25,563 nt of DNA from positions 1 through 25,563 of the forward strand of contig RCAB01000700.1 of assembly GCA_003640385.1 (NCBI GenBank), written 5' to 3'. This DNA is from Setaria digitata (lineage: Eukaryota; Nematoda; Chromadorea; Rhabditida; Setariidae). This document shows positions 1 to 9,975 of the stretch, in pieces. The stretch's first letter is position 1. The number at the start of each line of letters is the position of its first letter. The position numbers and the translations under genes are program-made. The notes under the pieces were generated by a model that worked only from the letters and a program-made list of their open reading frames with translations, was not told where the DNA came from and searched no databases.

Positions 1-239
1 AAAAAAAAAAAGAGGAAAATTAATTAAATTTAGGAAAATGAAAAATGCATAAAAATTTCCAAATATTATATGCAAGAAATTATAAATTTAATCAAATATG
101 TATAATTCAATTAAAAATTATTAATTAATTATCAGTTTTTCACAGTTAAAATTTTTTATTATATGAATATGACAAAATCAAAATGATTGTTAAGGGAAAA
201 AAAAAAAAAAGAGAAAAACGAAAAAGGTATGTATAAGAT
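1..239. other. AT-rich left edge, no gene seen
   Basis: A run of A opens the window, followed by AT-rich sequence with one more A tract near 199-210. No open frame, splice site pair or RNA fold stands out. Composition changes at about 240, where GC content rises clearly. Confidence 0.7.
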
Positions 240-286
240 TAAAGAAATTTGTAGACCACCTGTGAGATGTTGTTAACGATGGATGA

Positions 287-363
287 TACGGGGAAGAAAG
301 ACCGAAAAGTTACGAGGTAGAAAGCACGGAGTGTAAGATTCCGCGGGGTAGGAGGAACGAAGG

Positions 364-397
<34 letters not shown>

Positions 398-556
398 ATA
401 GGAGGTTAAGGCGGAGTAGGGAATGTCATATTGTCGCTTAGCATCAAAGGAATTTTCGGCGACAACAAAATTCTGTCATATCAAACATTCGTTAAATTTC
501 ACAAAAGATACATAGAAGTGCAGGAACAGGCGGACGGACATTCGGCGACCAAATAA
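287..556 (+). CDS. Two adjacent short open frames, same phase, unknown product
   Basis: Seen: codons 287-406 (40 codons, rich in Arg and Glu, starting YGEERPKSYEVESTECK) end at TAA 407-409. The same phase then stays open for 48 codons (410-553; includes GIFGDNKILSYQTFVKFHKR) to TAA 554-556. An AATAAA hexamer overlaps that last stop (552-557). Neither part has a usable ATG start, so they could only be internal or terminal exons; a weak acceptor (TCGCTTAG) lies at 434-441. The first part runs through a GA microsatellite, whose length changes could shift frame. The opposite strand is also open for about 60 codons across 310-475, so strand is uncertain. The region is less AT-rich than average, which makes chance open frames common. 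No family recognised. Could equally be promoter or 5' UTR sequence of a gene beyond the left edge. Confidence 0.2.
372..397. repeat. GA dinucleotide microsatellite
   Basis: About twelve uninterrupted GA units inside the GC-richer left segment, flanked by other purine-rich sequence (361-420). Read on the minus strand it is a CT tract, a sequence type often found near nematode transcription starts, but nothing here proves promoter use. Confidence 0.95.
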
Positions 557-695
557 ACAACGAAACTATTTCGATTTTAAATGAAAAAAAAAAAAAAAAA
601 GGAGGAAAAACTTTGAAGGAAAAAAAAAATGAAATTTTAATAGTTGAAAGTTTTTGGAAGTGGATAGAGAAAAAAGAGACTAGTTCATAAAATGA
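557..695. other. Non-coding spacer with A tracts
   Basis: Contains A tracts near 583-600 and 620-629. A minus-strand open frame across 492-701 is built mostly from these tracts, read as Phe codons, so I do not count it as a gene. Confidence 0.6.
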
Positions 696-897
696 AGACA
701 TATTGGTGAATTCTACGGACGAGGTTTAGAAGAACTGCTTAGCTGCTATTTCAGAAGAATTCTAAGGATGAGTGAATCGTTACGAGGAGAAGTTTCGCTG
801 AGGTCTCGATTTGAAGCTNGATTCTAGGATGAGTGAATCGTTACGAGGAGAAGTTTCGCTGAGGTCTCGATTTGAAGCTCAGCATAATTTATTTTGA
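696..897 (+). CDS. Candidate exon interrupted by assembly join, unknown product
   Basis: Seen: after TGA 693-695 the frame is open to base 818 and reads like protein (GEFYGRGLEELLSCYFRR, then ILRMSESLRGEVSLRSRFEA). It then meets N819 and a second copy of its own last 60 bases. If the duplicate is treated as an unmerged overlap, the frame continues from 880 with five more codons (QHNLF) to TGA 895-897, about 46 codons in all. The second copy lacks one A (AAGG in the first, AGG in the second), which would shift frame, so the first copy is the better reading. There is an ATG at 768 inside the frame. No strong acceptor precedes the frame; the nearest AG sites are 682 and 697. No family recognised. 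The minus strand is also open for about 23 codons here. Moderately gene-like but short. Confidence 0.3.
759..879. repeat. 60-base duplication across N819 (assembly join)
   Basis: Bases 759-818 and 821-879 are the same sequence except for one A missing in the second copy. The copies meet at a single N. The pattern recurs at the other two Ns in the window, which points to overlapping contig ends placed head to tail and not to a biological tandem repeat. Confidence 0.93.
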
Positions 898-1204
898 TAA
901 TTAAATCGAATTAATTGTTTCTTATTGTCATCTGAAACGTATTACTTCTTATCAACATCTTATTCAGTAACAATAATTGATAAGTTAGTCGATAAGAGTT
1001 CTAAAAACGTAACTGATAAGGATAAATGAGCAGGATGAAAAATGAAAAATGAATAAAATCGAAAGTAACAGTGATGCGGGAAATTTCGAGATTGTACTGA
1101 TTAAGTAATAAAATTTGAAATGTAACTTTTTAAAATTTGATGAATTCCATGAAATGGACTTTAGGCATATGACAAATTACAAATTTTAAATAGTAAACCG
1201 GTAG
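898..1204. other. AT-rich spacer with one tiny open frame
   Basis: Mostly AT-rich with several GATA words (TGATAA at 894, TTATCA near 949, GATAAG near 980, 990 and 1014). A 19-codon ATG frame lies at 1049-1108 (MNKIESNSDAGNFEIVLIK, TAA). A possible GT donor lies at 1105 but its phase does not match the candidate exon at 1205. I do not call it a gene. Confidence 0.5.
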
Positions 1205-1273
1205 ATATTCATATCTGACGTAACGGTGCCAGCATCGGTTTCCTGTATTTTCCGTTTCCGGAATGTCAGAGTG
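1205..1273 (+). CDS. Candidate internal exon, 23 codons
   Basis: Seen: open frame starting right after GGTAG (1200-1204) and reading SDVTVPASVSCIFRFRNV near its middle. A GTAATC donor follows at 1274, exactly at a codon boundary. The proposed intron 1274-1387 (114 bases) ends in T-rich TTTCCTGCAG and the next exon starts in phase 0, so the frame carries across without a stop. Weak point: the acceptor in front of this exon lacks a T tract. If unspliced, the same frame runs on to TGA 1313-1315. The minus strand carries a 70-codon open frame over 1130-1342, a rival reading. Unknown family. I infer a two-exon fragment of one gene with 1388-1531. Confidence 0.3.
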
Positions 1274-1387
1274 GTAATCGAAATGAGTGAAAATGATGGT
1301 GAAGTTATCGGTTGAAAAATCGAAATGATAAAAACAAATCAATCAAATTAATGAATACAACAAGTTATGAGTATTTTTTTCCTGCAG

Positions 1388-1531
1388 TTAAATCGATTGA
1401 AAAATAATTTAATTAATGCTGAATCGACTACTGTTGATAGTGAGAAAGTTTTCGAGCAACATTTCGTGGATAACAGAGTCAAATGTCTAATAGCACATCA
1501 ATTAAGTATGAATCTCAGCTGCTTTTCCTGA
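1388..1531 (+). CDS. Candidate terminal exon with strong splice acceptor
   Basis: Seen: a run of T followed by CCTGCAG (to 1387) is a good nematode-style acceptor. From 1388 the frame is open for 47 codons to TGA 1529-1531; segments include AESTTVDSEKVFEQHFVDN and RVKCLIAHQLSMNLSCFS. GC is higher than in flanking DNA. A GTATGA donor near 1506 offers an alternative exon end. It joins in phase to 1205-1273 across a 114-base intron. No domain recognised, no signal peptide or membrane segment. There is no AATAAA close behind; candidates lie in the AAT repeat at about 1650. Best explained as the last exon of a small or partly lost + strand gene. Confidence 0.35.
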   Translation, partial: LNRLKNNLINAESTTVDSEKVFEQHFVDNRVKCLIAHQLSMNLSCFS

Positions 1532-1643
1532 TTCTTATTATATCAGTTCTAATTTAATATTTATCCTAACTAATAACTATTCTAATAGATCAGAAATAGT
1601 TAATAACTAATTACTAAATTAATTAACGGGTAAAAGTTATGAC

Positions 1644-1662
1644 AATAATAATAATAATAATA

Positions 1663-1696
<34 letters not shown>
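1644..1696. repeat. AAT trinucleotide microsatellite
   Basis: Repeated AAT/TAA units with one interruption (TAAATAAT near 1660). Contains AATAAA hexamers by its nature, so it could serve as a poly(A) signal for the candidate exon upstream, but that is only an inference. Confidence 0.95.
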
Positions 1697-1697
<1 letters not shown>

Positions 1698-3312
1698 CAA
1701 ACTTCAAAAAATGTTGAATTAGCTTTATTCTTATTTTATAATCAAATTACACATTAGTTTATAAGTTATAAAAATTATTTTCGTAGTTCACCATAAAAAA
1801 TGTAACATTTTAGTATATTAAATTTAATAAAAAGGATGCTGTTTCGTTTATTTGATCAGTTCATTTATTAAATGAAATAGAATTGATTGAATATTTTGAA
1901 GAACAAAGAATCGCTGTTTTACCATGATATTAAGTGTTTTTTTTCTGTATAATATTGTAATCTATAATATGATATAGCAATATTTTCCATTAGATATAAC
2001 TATCAAAGTAGATATGTTTTTGAATTGCTTTTATCGTCGAATTTTTAGTTAAAAAAATTTCTTGTAATTTTTTGATATCAATTAATGATTTGCTACTATG
2101 CTACATAAATTTATTTATGTTTTATTCCACATATTTTATTATTTTTTTTTTTTTTTAATTGGTTAAACTGAAACAAAATAGCATAGCAAAATGAGCAAAC
2201 TAATTATCATTTAATTTAATTGTGTTGGCGACAAATTAATTTTTTCGTTAAAATCAAGGATAATTAAGTAGTTAATTTTAAACAATTATTGCAAATAATA
2301 AGAAAATATAAATCATTTTGACACTTTCTTTTTTTTACCGATCGATTTACAAAGTAATATAAAATATGGAATAATTAATTGAGAGATAAATTGCACATTT
2401 TATCATGAAATGCCTATCTTATCTTATCATTAAAATTGCTTATAATACTTTTTATACGCACTTTTTTTTCCATTTCCTTAATTTTAAATTGCTGTGAAAG
2501 TTCTTGGAATTTGAATTTTAATAAAAAATCTTCACCATTTTCACCTGGAATTTGCTTATTTTTATTTCTTTTTTCTTTTACAAACTTGATCATTTACATT
2601 AAGATTATTCGAATTGTTAAAGATTTAGAGAGAACTGATAAAATCCACACAAAATATTCCGCTATCAAGTTTTAGCTCTTATTATCATATCAGCGTATGA
2701 GATAACAGGACGATAGTGAAACAAAATAAGCCGTCAGAATAGTAATCCTATTCCTATTAATGATAAGTTTTTATTGCCGATAAATTTTTGGCTGTTTGTT
2801 AGAAGTATTGGTTTTATTGGAATATTTTTTTTTTTTTCTAGTAAATACCAGAACTACCGGTGAAATCACTCAGTGCCATATTGCTGTTAATGATTATACG
2901 TCAAACAAACAAGCCTGTATTGTTTATTTTTCTCTATCGAAGAAAAGGAAACGATGATAATTTAATTTTGCTATTAATTTTTAATTATAATTATCGTCGT
3001 CACCATTTTCATGAACATGACATATGACATACTGATTTAATTAAATGAACTATTTTAGTATATTTATTAAGAGCAAACCATCTTTTCTTTTTCATTTGAC
3101 CTATATTTTTTGATAATCAGTACAATGATTTTTTTTTGCAATAATTAATACGAATTCTTCAGCTGATTCAATATCCTTCTTTTTTTTTCGCATTCTTCCG
3201 CAGCAAACTTCTACTTTTCAAATAAATTAATTAATAATCATGAAGTTCTGACAAGTTTTGCTAACTGGCTTGTTAAAATAGTAATAAGCTGGTTATTTAT
3301 TATAACAGAAAT
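1697..3312. other. Gene-free AT-rich sequence
   Basis: T tracts near 2142-2157 and 2826-2838, plus scattered GATA words. The + strand is open for 88 codons at 2409-2672 (ends SAIKF, TAG 2673-2675). It has no ATG at its start and its first part is T-run sequence read as Phe, Leu and Ile; by length alone about one such frame is expected by chance in DNA of this composition. I see no reliable exon. Confidence 0.6.
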
Positions 3313-3339
3313 CTTTTTTTTTCAAAAGAAAAAAAAAAG
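3313..3339. repeat. T-tract/A-tract hairpin
   Basis: C, nine T, C, then four A, then G, ten A, G: complementary arms of about eleven bases around a four-base loop. This is the neatest of several places where a T tract is followed closely by an A tract (others at 8779-8850 and 15855-15894). Confidence 0.7.
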
Positions 3340-5400
3340 TTCAATTCAAAAAATTTCTCAAAAAGAAAAAAAAAAGGCAGTAAATTAATATTAAGCAGTA
3401 CACAATCTATCAACAAAATAAGTAAAAAATAAATAAATAAAAGAATCATAAAGCAAAATTTTTTTTAATAGCTTTAGAAAATAATTAAATTCATTAATTA
3501 AAAAAAAAACATGGCACAATAAACTGTTCCGCTTTTTTTTCATTGCAAATATAAACAAACATTATTATGTAATTCTAGCAATAAGATGTGAAATTTGTTT
3601 AAAAAAAAAAAATCTATTAATTAATGATGTAAAAAAAATTTGAAAATTTTATAACTAAATTAAAATTAAAAACTGGATGAAACAGAAAATTTTGTATAAA
3701 GACTGCAAAGAGAATGAGGAAGAACGTATGATATTTGTATGTTAGTTAAGCAGTCAACACAATTCGAAATAATGAATTTAACAAAAAAAATAAAAACAAA
3801 AAAAAAAGAAAAAACGAAAAATTCAAATACATAAATCAAATTTTTCCGCATTAATAGTGAATGATGTATAAATTATTACAATAGGGGTTATAATTAATCA
3901 AAATTAACTGCATCTAAAAGGTTTCTGAATGGAAGATTGGTTTTTGTTTGTTTTTTTTTTTTTTTTTTTTTCTTATTATCATATCATTTTGAGCAGTAAA
4001 ATCGGCAAAATAACAAGTGATAGTCTAATTACCTGTTAATTTAATTTTTTTGTTGCTGCTAATTTTTTTGCTATATATTAATATTGATAAGATAGTTATC
4101 ACTGCTAATTGCTTGATCTCTTATTGAAATTATTCAATCAATACACTTTTCTTTTGATGTTACTGTCTTGCCTTATTATGTTATCACGAAAAAAAAAAAG
4201 GAACAGTAGCATTAATTAAATACTATAAAGAATATATGCCACCAGTGATAAGATTATTATCAATAATATAATAATATTATCGCTGATAACTTTTCTAGTT
4301 TTATATCTCATTATAATCAGTAAACAAATTTATTTAACATGTCACTTTGAACAGCAATGTAGGATGTCATCAATTGTAATCAATTAAAAGTGATAATTGA
4401 CATGATTATTATTGGAAAATTTTCATTTCCTTTATTGCAATTTTTAATCAGCTGATCTTGCTCTTAATTTTTTAATTTTAAGCAATTATTTGATGAACTT
4501 AATAATGATTAGATGTGAAATCGTTAACAGTGATATTGTTTGTTAATAACCAAATATATTTGAATGCGATTTAAATTATTGATAAGAAGGCATATCTTAT
4601 TCCAGAATTTGCACGATTAATACTAGTATTTAGCTGGTGCAATGCATTTTAATCATGATAATGGAAATTTACTCCAGATTTATGTTATCATTATACTTCA
4701 AATTATCCTCTTATCAAGTTTGAATTATCACTAAGTCATTGTTTTAAGTTATTTTTTCAAAATTATGCAACGATCAAAATATTTGCTATACATATGAACG
4801 ATGAACAATTTCATTTCAATATTTTTTTTCTTTTTTTTCTTCTTGACAAGAATATTTTCTTTTAAAAATATTTGCTAATACTTGAGTAAAAACATTTTAG
4901 CGTCATATTGCTCTCCCCTCCTCTTATCAACTTTCCATGATTTCTTATCATTTCTTATCACATTTATTTCGCATCTTATCAAATAATAATTTAAAATGGG
5001 TTCGCTTTTACAGTATAAGCAATTATTAATCAAAAGTCAAATTTTCAAGAAATTTAAAAATATATTCAAGAATTTTCACAACTAAATAGCTGTTCCATTT
5101 TCGGAATGATATCTTAAGTGATAGATAATTTTAATTCGAGTTCTCGTGTAGCACTGCTTGGAATGAATGATTTATTCACTTTTTTTTTTTTCATAAAAAT
5201 TTCAAATAATTCTGCTTAATTAAGAAAAAATTCAGAAAAGAAAATGGAAGTATACTATCATTCAGTCAATTTCAAAAATGTTCCAATCAGTTTTGACCAG
5301 TGATTACTTACGAAATTTTAATGCAAAAATTATTTGAAATTTTGATGTCAAGTTCAAAAAAGTTTCTAATCTAAAATCTATGCTTTCTTTTTCCTTCTTA
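3340..5400. other. Gene-free AT-rich sequence with GATA words
   Basis: Includes a 21-base T tract at 3951-3971 and many TTATCA/TGATAA words, densest at 4040-4300 and 4915-4985, where (T)CTTATCA recurs five times in about 70 bases. A minus-strand open frame at 3666-3851 is mostly homopolymer. No exon found. Confidence 0.6.
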
Positions 5401-5412
5401 ATTATGTATAGT

Positions 5413-5615
5413 TTTACGTATGTCTTATTTGTACACGTTAGTTTATAAAATTTTCATCTCTTTCCTTTTTTTTCTGTTCTCATTCTTACTTTTTTTTTTT
5501 TTTTTCATGCCTATACGTCAAAGCAATACTGTTTTTACGTGAATTATTCTTCGACATCTGATCTCATTTAGATTGTCGAAATATTTTTACGTAAATTGTA
5601 TCACGTCATATGATG
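5413..5615. promoter_or_regulatory. Cluster of ACGT words with central hairpin
   Basis: TTTTACGTA (about 5413), ACACGTTA, ATACGTCAA, TTTTTACGTGAATT (5533), TTTTTACGTAAATT (5585) and TCACGTCA (about 5602) occur within about 200 bases of DNA that otherwise has very little CpG. Between the two TTTTTACGT repeats is an inverted repeat, TTCGACA at 5550-5556 and TGTCGAA at 5574-5580, with TCT and AGA extending it. ACGT is the core of bZIP and bHLH sites. Regulatory use is inferred only from the clustering. Confidence 0.3.
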
Positions 5616-7059
5616 GATTATTAGCTATAATGAATTATTGCAAAAAAAAAAGGAAAAAAATTTAAGACGAGAAGCACAAAGCTTTCAATTTAATTCATTT
5701 CTTTATCAAATAATGAATAAGTTTTATTAATTAATCAGCAATTAGCCAATCTTTTTTCCGACTTTTTCATCTTTTCCTGCATTATGAGACTGTTCATTAA
5801 TTAATTTTTTTCTTCTTCCAAGATTTCATCTTTTGTTTGACTTTTAGGGATAAAAATTAATTTCACCTTCAAGTCTTTTTTTTCGCGTTTTTCATTTTTT
5901 TTATTTTATTTGCAAACTGCGATTAATTCAAAATTATAATTTCCACATTTAAGCTTAATTGCAAATAAACTTTTTTTTTTTTTGTTAAAAAGAACCAATT
6001 AAATTTGCATGTTGAAATTAAAATTTGAAGTTTTTCCTTGCACTAACTAATTAGCTAATATGATGGGAATTTTTTTTCACTCATCAAATATATTCTCATT
6101 AAACAATTGCTCATTAGCACTGATTAGGTGTTTCATTTGTTTCCTTTTTTTTTTCTTTCACTCTGATATAATCGGAATTGAAATTTTCGAACTAACTAAC
6201 AAAACTGAAGCAATGCAAATTGATATTAATTGAATGGTTAATTATCGTTAGACTTTCTCATTCTTAATATTTACATTAAAAAAGAACAATTAATTAAGTC
6301 AAGAAAAGTTCATATTTATAAGAAGTAGTAGCTAATAAGTGCAATACAATTACTACTTTAACTAACGATTAAATTTTAATAAGCAAAAATTGGATAAAAA
6401 AAAGACAGAAAATGCAGTACTAATGTATAAAATAAATAATAATAGGAAATAAGAAATTAAACCTCCGTGCAATTCGATAAAATACCTCTTAGAACTAATT
6501 TTTCATGTTTTTCTTTCCAGGTCAGATCTAATCTATTAATTTTATCATAATTTTGATAAAAAAGAAGGATTTTGTTAGCTTGAAAAAAGGAAGAATTATT
6601 TGAATTGAATTCTTTATGAAATAAACGAAATTGTATGAGATTCTCAATTTCAGAATATTAATCTAAAGTTTATAATGATAATAATAGTAATCATTATAAA
6701 TCTGTTTAAGTATTATAGTATTTTTTTTTCTATCTATATAACTATCTATATAAAAAACAAATTAAAAATAAAAAACAATTAAAAATTTAAATTGGATATT
6801 GCATTATTATATTATGAATTTTATTCAATAGCAATTCGATTGCTAATTAACTGATAAATTAGAGGGATGAAAAAAAAAAAACTTCGAGAATGGAGCTTAT
6901 CAATGTTGATTATCTTTTTGCTTTTTTGACATTGAAAATATTTTTCAATGAAATACTGAAAATGAAAACTATCATTATCATTTCCATTATTTGTGATGAA
7001 CAATGCAAATAACTTTTTCTTTTTTCACTCATACCTTTTTTCTGTGCTAATTCAACGCT
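5616..7059. other. Gene-free AT-rich sequence
   Basis: T and A tracts with scattered TTAATTA, TTATCA and TTCAAATT words. Overlapping minus-strand frames at 6821-7116 are low in complexity and lack splice or start support. Confidence 0.6.
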
Positions 7060-7240
7060 AAACAAAGTGTAACTGCATAAATCATTTTCATTTTTTAAGT
7101 TCAAAAAAATATTCAAAAAAAAAAAAAGTTAATTCCCTTTTTTGTCTCCTATATTAGATTCATTTTTTTTTTTTTATCTCAATATCAAACAAAGCATAAT
7201 TAATAAATCATTTTCACTTTTTATTTAATTACAAAAAAAA
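7060..7240. repeat. Two-copy decayed repeat, spacing 127 bases
   Basis: AAACAAAG...TAA.T...ATAAATCATTTTCA...TTTTT occurs at 7060-7100 and again at 7187-7227 with a few changes, each followed by an A tract. It looks like an old tandem duplication of a tract-containing unit. Confidence 0.6.
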
Positions 7241-8924
7241 AAAGGAACAAAGAATTTTTACTTTCTTTTTCTTCTTCTCTCTTTTTAGTTATAATTTAAG
7301 TTAATTCTATTTCGGCGCGTCTATCCGATTAATTTGTGAAAATTATTATTTAAAAAAAAAAAAAAAAAAAGCAAGAAGAATATGCTCACAAATAAATTTC
7401 ATTCGAATTTTTGCTTTTTGCTTTTTTTTTTTTTTAAACTTAATGTATTCTCAATGAGGGGATAATAAATTTGATAAAAATTTTTGGAAAAATTTCAAAT
7501 ATGAAAAAATAGATTGTACATTGTGTGATTTGTTTTAAATTTAACTTTTTATATGACACCAAGAAATTTTCTCAATTATTCAACTTTTAAACTTTTTTTT
7601 TTTCACAGCAAATTTGAATTTTCCGAAATTTTAAGGTACAAATTTTGAAATGCATTTTCATATATTTATTATTATACTAATAATTCATTTTTGCTCATAT
7701 TTCCAGACCATAATTTTTTCAGATGGATTGTGGCTTTTTAAAATTGAATTTAGTTAAATGATTGTGCATGATAGCTAATTTTTCTGCATGTTAAGGAATC
7801 AATATTCTGTTAAGAAAATGACTGTTAAACAATACTTTTCAAGAATTTTGCACATTTTCTGGCTTTAGACTGTTACTAATTCAATTAATTAGTTAATTGC
7901 CCGGAATCAAGCTTTATTGCTGATTAGCATACAATTTAGGTCAACAAAAAGCTACTAGTGTAATTCTGAAGCAAAAACTATCCCGTAATCAACTGAAAAA
8001 GATAAAAATGATAATACATATGGTAACATTGATAGTTGATATTGTCATCACATTATCATTTACTTAATTTATTTACCGCAAATATTCTTTCGCATATTCT
8101 AGAAAGAAAAATTTTTAATTAAAAAAATTTTTTTTTCCAATCGCTTATTCAACAGTCATTTTCATTTAATTTCTTCGAAAAGTAAATGATAATGAGTAAA
8201 TGATAATTTACTTCTTCGAAGTAAATCACCTAATGAGTGCTAATTAAGTTGCAAATTTCGTTATAATATATGTTAAGTTTAAATTTTAACATGTTGTAAT
8301 TAATGTTCATTTTGCATGCAAAATAAGTACATATTTATTTGGCTTAAATGAGCAGTAATTAAGTAGCAAATTTTTAAGCAAAAATGTAAATTTTTAATTA
8401 CTGAATATAAATTATGAATGAGGAAGTAATATAGATACTTGTCTATATACTTTTATTTAAAAAAAGAAAAAAAATATCGCATAATTAGCAAAGATAAATG
8501 CTGGAGTATAATGACTATTTACAGGTAATTAAATAATGAAAATTCCTTGCATTACTGCAATTATATTTTAGGAATAGTTTTTAACTAAGCAAGTACGTAG
8601 TTGTTTTTTTTTTTTTTTTTTGTAAATATAAATTGCACAAATTTTTAATGCATAGTTTGTAAATTATAGAAAAGTTAGTAAAAAAAAAAGAAATGCAAAA
8701 TTTTTAAAATATAATTAGCAAACATTTATTACTCAGCAATTTTCTTTCATATTTTTTCCTTAAAACAAAAGAGAAAATCTTTCTTCTTTTTTTTTTTTTT
8801 TTATTTCTTTCGGTTAAAAAAAAAAATTATCTAAAAAAAAAAAAAAAAAAGAAAGAAAAGGAATTTATTTAATTAAAAACATTTATGGCAATGAATTGTA
8901 TTAATTAGTTATGTTAATTAGTAA
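7241..8924. other. Gene-free AT-rich sequence
   Basis: Homopolymer tracts (for example 7352-7370, 8604-8621, 8779-8802, 8834-8851), the repeated word GTAAATGATAAT with TTCTTCGAA near 8175-8225, and paired T and A tracts at 8779-8851 that could fold back on each other. No exon seen. Confidence 0.6.
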
Positions 8925-9135
8925 TCTAATGAGGATGCGAAAGAGAGAAATGAAAAGTTAAAAGTGTTACGATTATTTCTTTTTTTTTTTTTTTTTTTTT
9001 TAATAGTGTATGGAAGAAATTCGGAAGCACATCCTCAACATCTCTCAATTAGCTCATTCTAATGGAGGCAACATCAAAGGCCAACAAGATATTATTATTA
9101 TTTATTTATTTCAAAACAAATCACTGAATTATTGA
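8925..9135 (+). CDS. Candidate two-exon mini-gene or relic, unknown product
   Basis: Seen: the frame opens after TAA 8922-8924 (SNEDAKERNEKLK, 8925-8963). GTGTTA at 8964 could be a donor and a 22-base T tract ending in AATAG (to 9006) the acceptor, giving a 43-base intron. The frame then reads C at 9007-9009 and continues from ATG 9010 as MEEIRKHILNISQLAHSN, then GGNIKGQQDIIII, to TGA 9133-9135. Without splicing, the second part alone is a 41-codon ATG frame placed just after an acceptor-like site. Base composition rises to about 40% GC over 9007-9095, unlike the flanks. Product would be small, polar and mostly helical. The short intron is near the lower limit for nematodes. No family recognised. 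Confidence 0.33.
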
Positions 9136-9706
9136 CTTCAAGAATTTTCAGTTCAAAATTGAAAAAATTTATGTATGAGGAACTTCAAAAAAAAAAAAAA
9201 AAAAAGAAGAAAAAGAAAAACAATGACAATGATTATGGGTGAAACAAAATTTTTGCTTTTTTTTCTTTTTTAATTATTAAAACTGTCAGATAACTTTAGT
9301 TAAAATTAAAAGGTTAATAGAAATGAGCATGAAAATGCTGTTTTTCCTATTATATAAAATATATTTCAATTAAAATTTCAAAAAAAAAAAAAAAAGAAAA
9401 AGTGATTGAAATGAGAGGAAAAATAAATAAGTGAGAAAATGATTCGTTTTTTTTTTTTTCTTGTTTGATCATTATATTAAATCTATAGTTGATAAAAAAT
9501 AATATTTTCAGTGAGAAAAAAATAATAATAATAACATAGTAATAAAAACGGAGAAAAATTGCGATTTAATTGTAATTTTTACAAAAATTTTAATTCTCAC
9601 TTCTTGTCGCATCTTCTTGTTTTTTTTTTTTTTTTTTTTTTTGTTATTTCTTTAATTTTTTAAAGAAGGGAAAAAAGAGAATTCATTATTATTATCATCT
9701 TTTTAT
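9136..9706. other. Gene-free tract-rich sequence
   Basis: A and T tracts (9187-9204, 9380-9394, 9448-9459, 9621-9642) with TAATAATAA near 9522. No coding signal. Confidence 0.65.
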
Positions 9707-9975
9707 TGATTGTATTTTGCAAAATTTCCAATCAAATTAGCTAAATTACAACAATTAATCATAATTTTCCACAAGTGATTTAATTAGTTCTTTTTCCTTT
9801 GTCCTTTTTTTTTTTGATTATACTTTGCCAAAGTTTCCAGTTGAAACAGCTAAATTAAAGTGATTTAATTTCAATTTGATAGAAATAAATCAGTTGGTTT
9901 TTGGTTTTTTTTTTTTTTTTTTGTATAATTTTACAGAAATTTCCAGTCAAATTAATAAATTTAATTAGGTTGGTT
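9707..9975. repeat. Three-copy tandem repeat, period about 108 bases
   Basis: A unit running TGATTGTATTTTGCAAAATT then TCCAATCAAATTAGC starts at 9707, 9815 and 9922 (spacing 108 and 107). Each copy is preceded by a T tract, and the second and third have drifted (TTTGCCAAAGTTTCCAG; TTTTACAGAAATTTCCAG). A possible fourth, poorer copy lies near 9571. The even spacing supports tandem origin. Confidence 0.7.

Noticed and set aside
759..879. Biological tandem duplication
   Set aside because: The copies meet at a lone N, as at the two other Ns; assembly overlap is the simpler explanation.
1130..1342. 70-codon minus-strand frame
   Set aside because: TTG start and no splice sites; the + strand exon pair over the same area has better signals, though this is not decisive.
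2409..2675. 88-codon + strand frame with hydrophobic stretches resembling a membrane receptor
   Set aside because: Hydrophobicity comes from T-rich sequence; no start, no splice support, and about one frame of this length is expected by chance.
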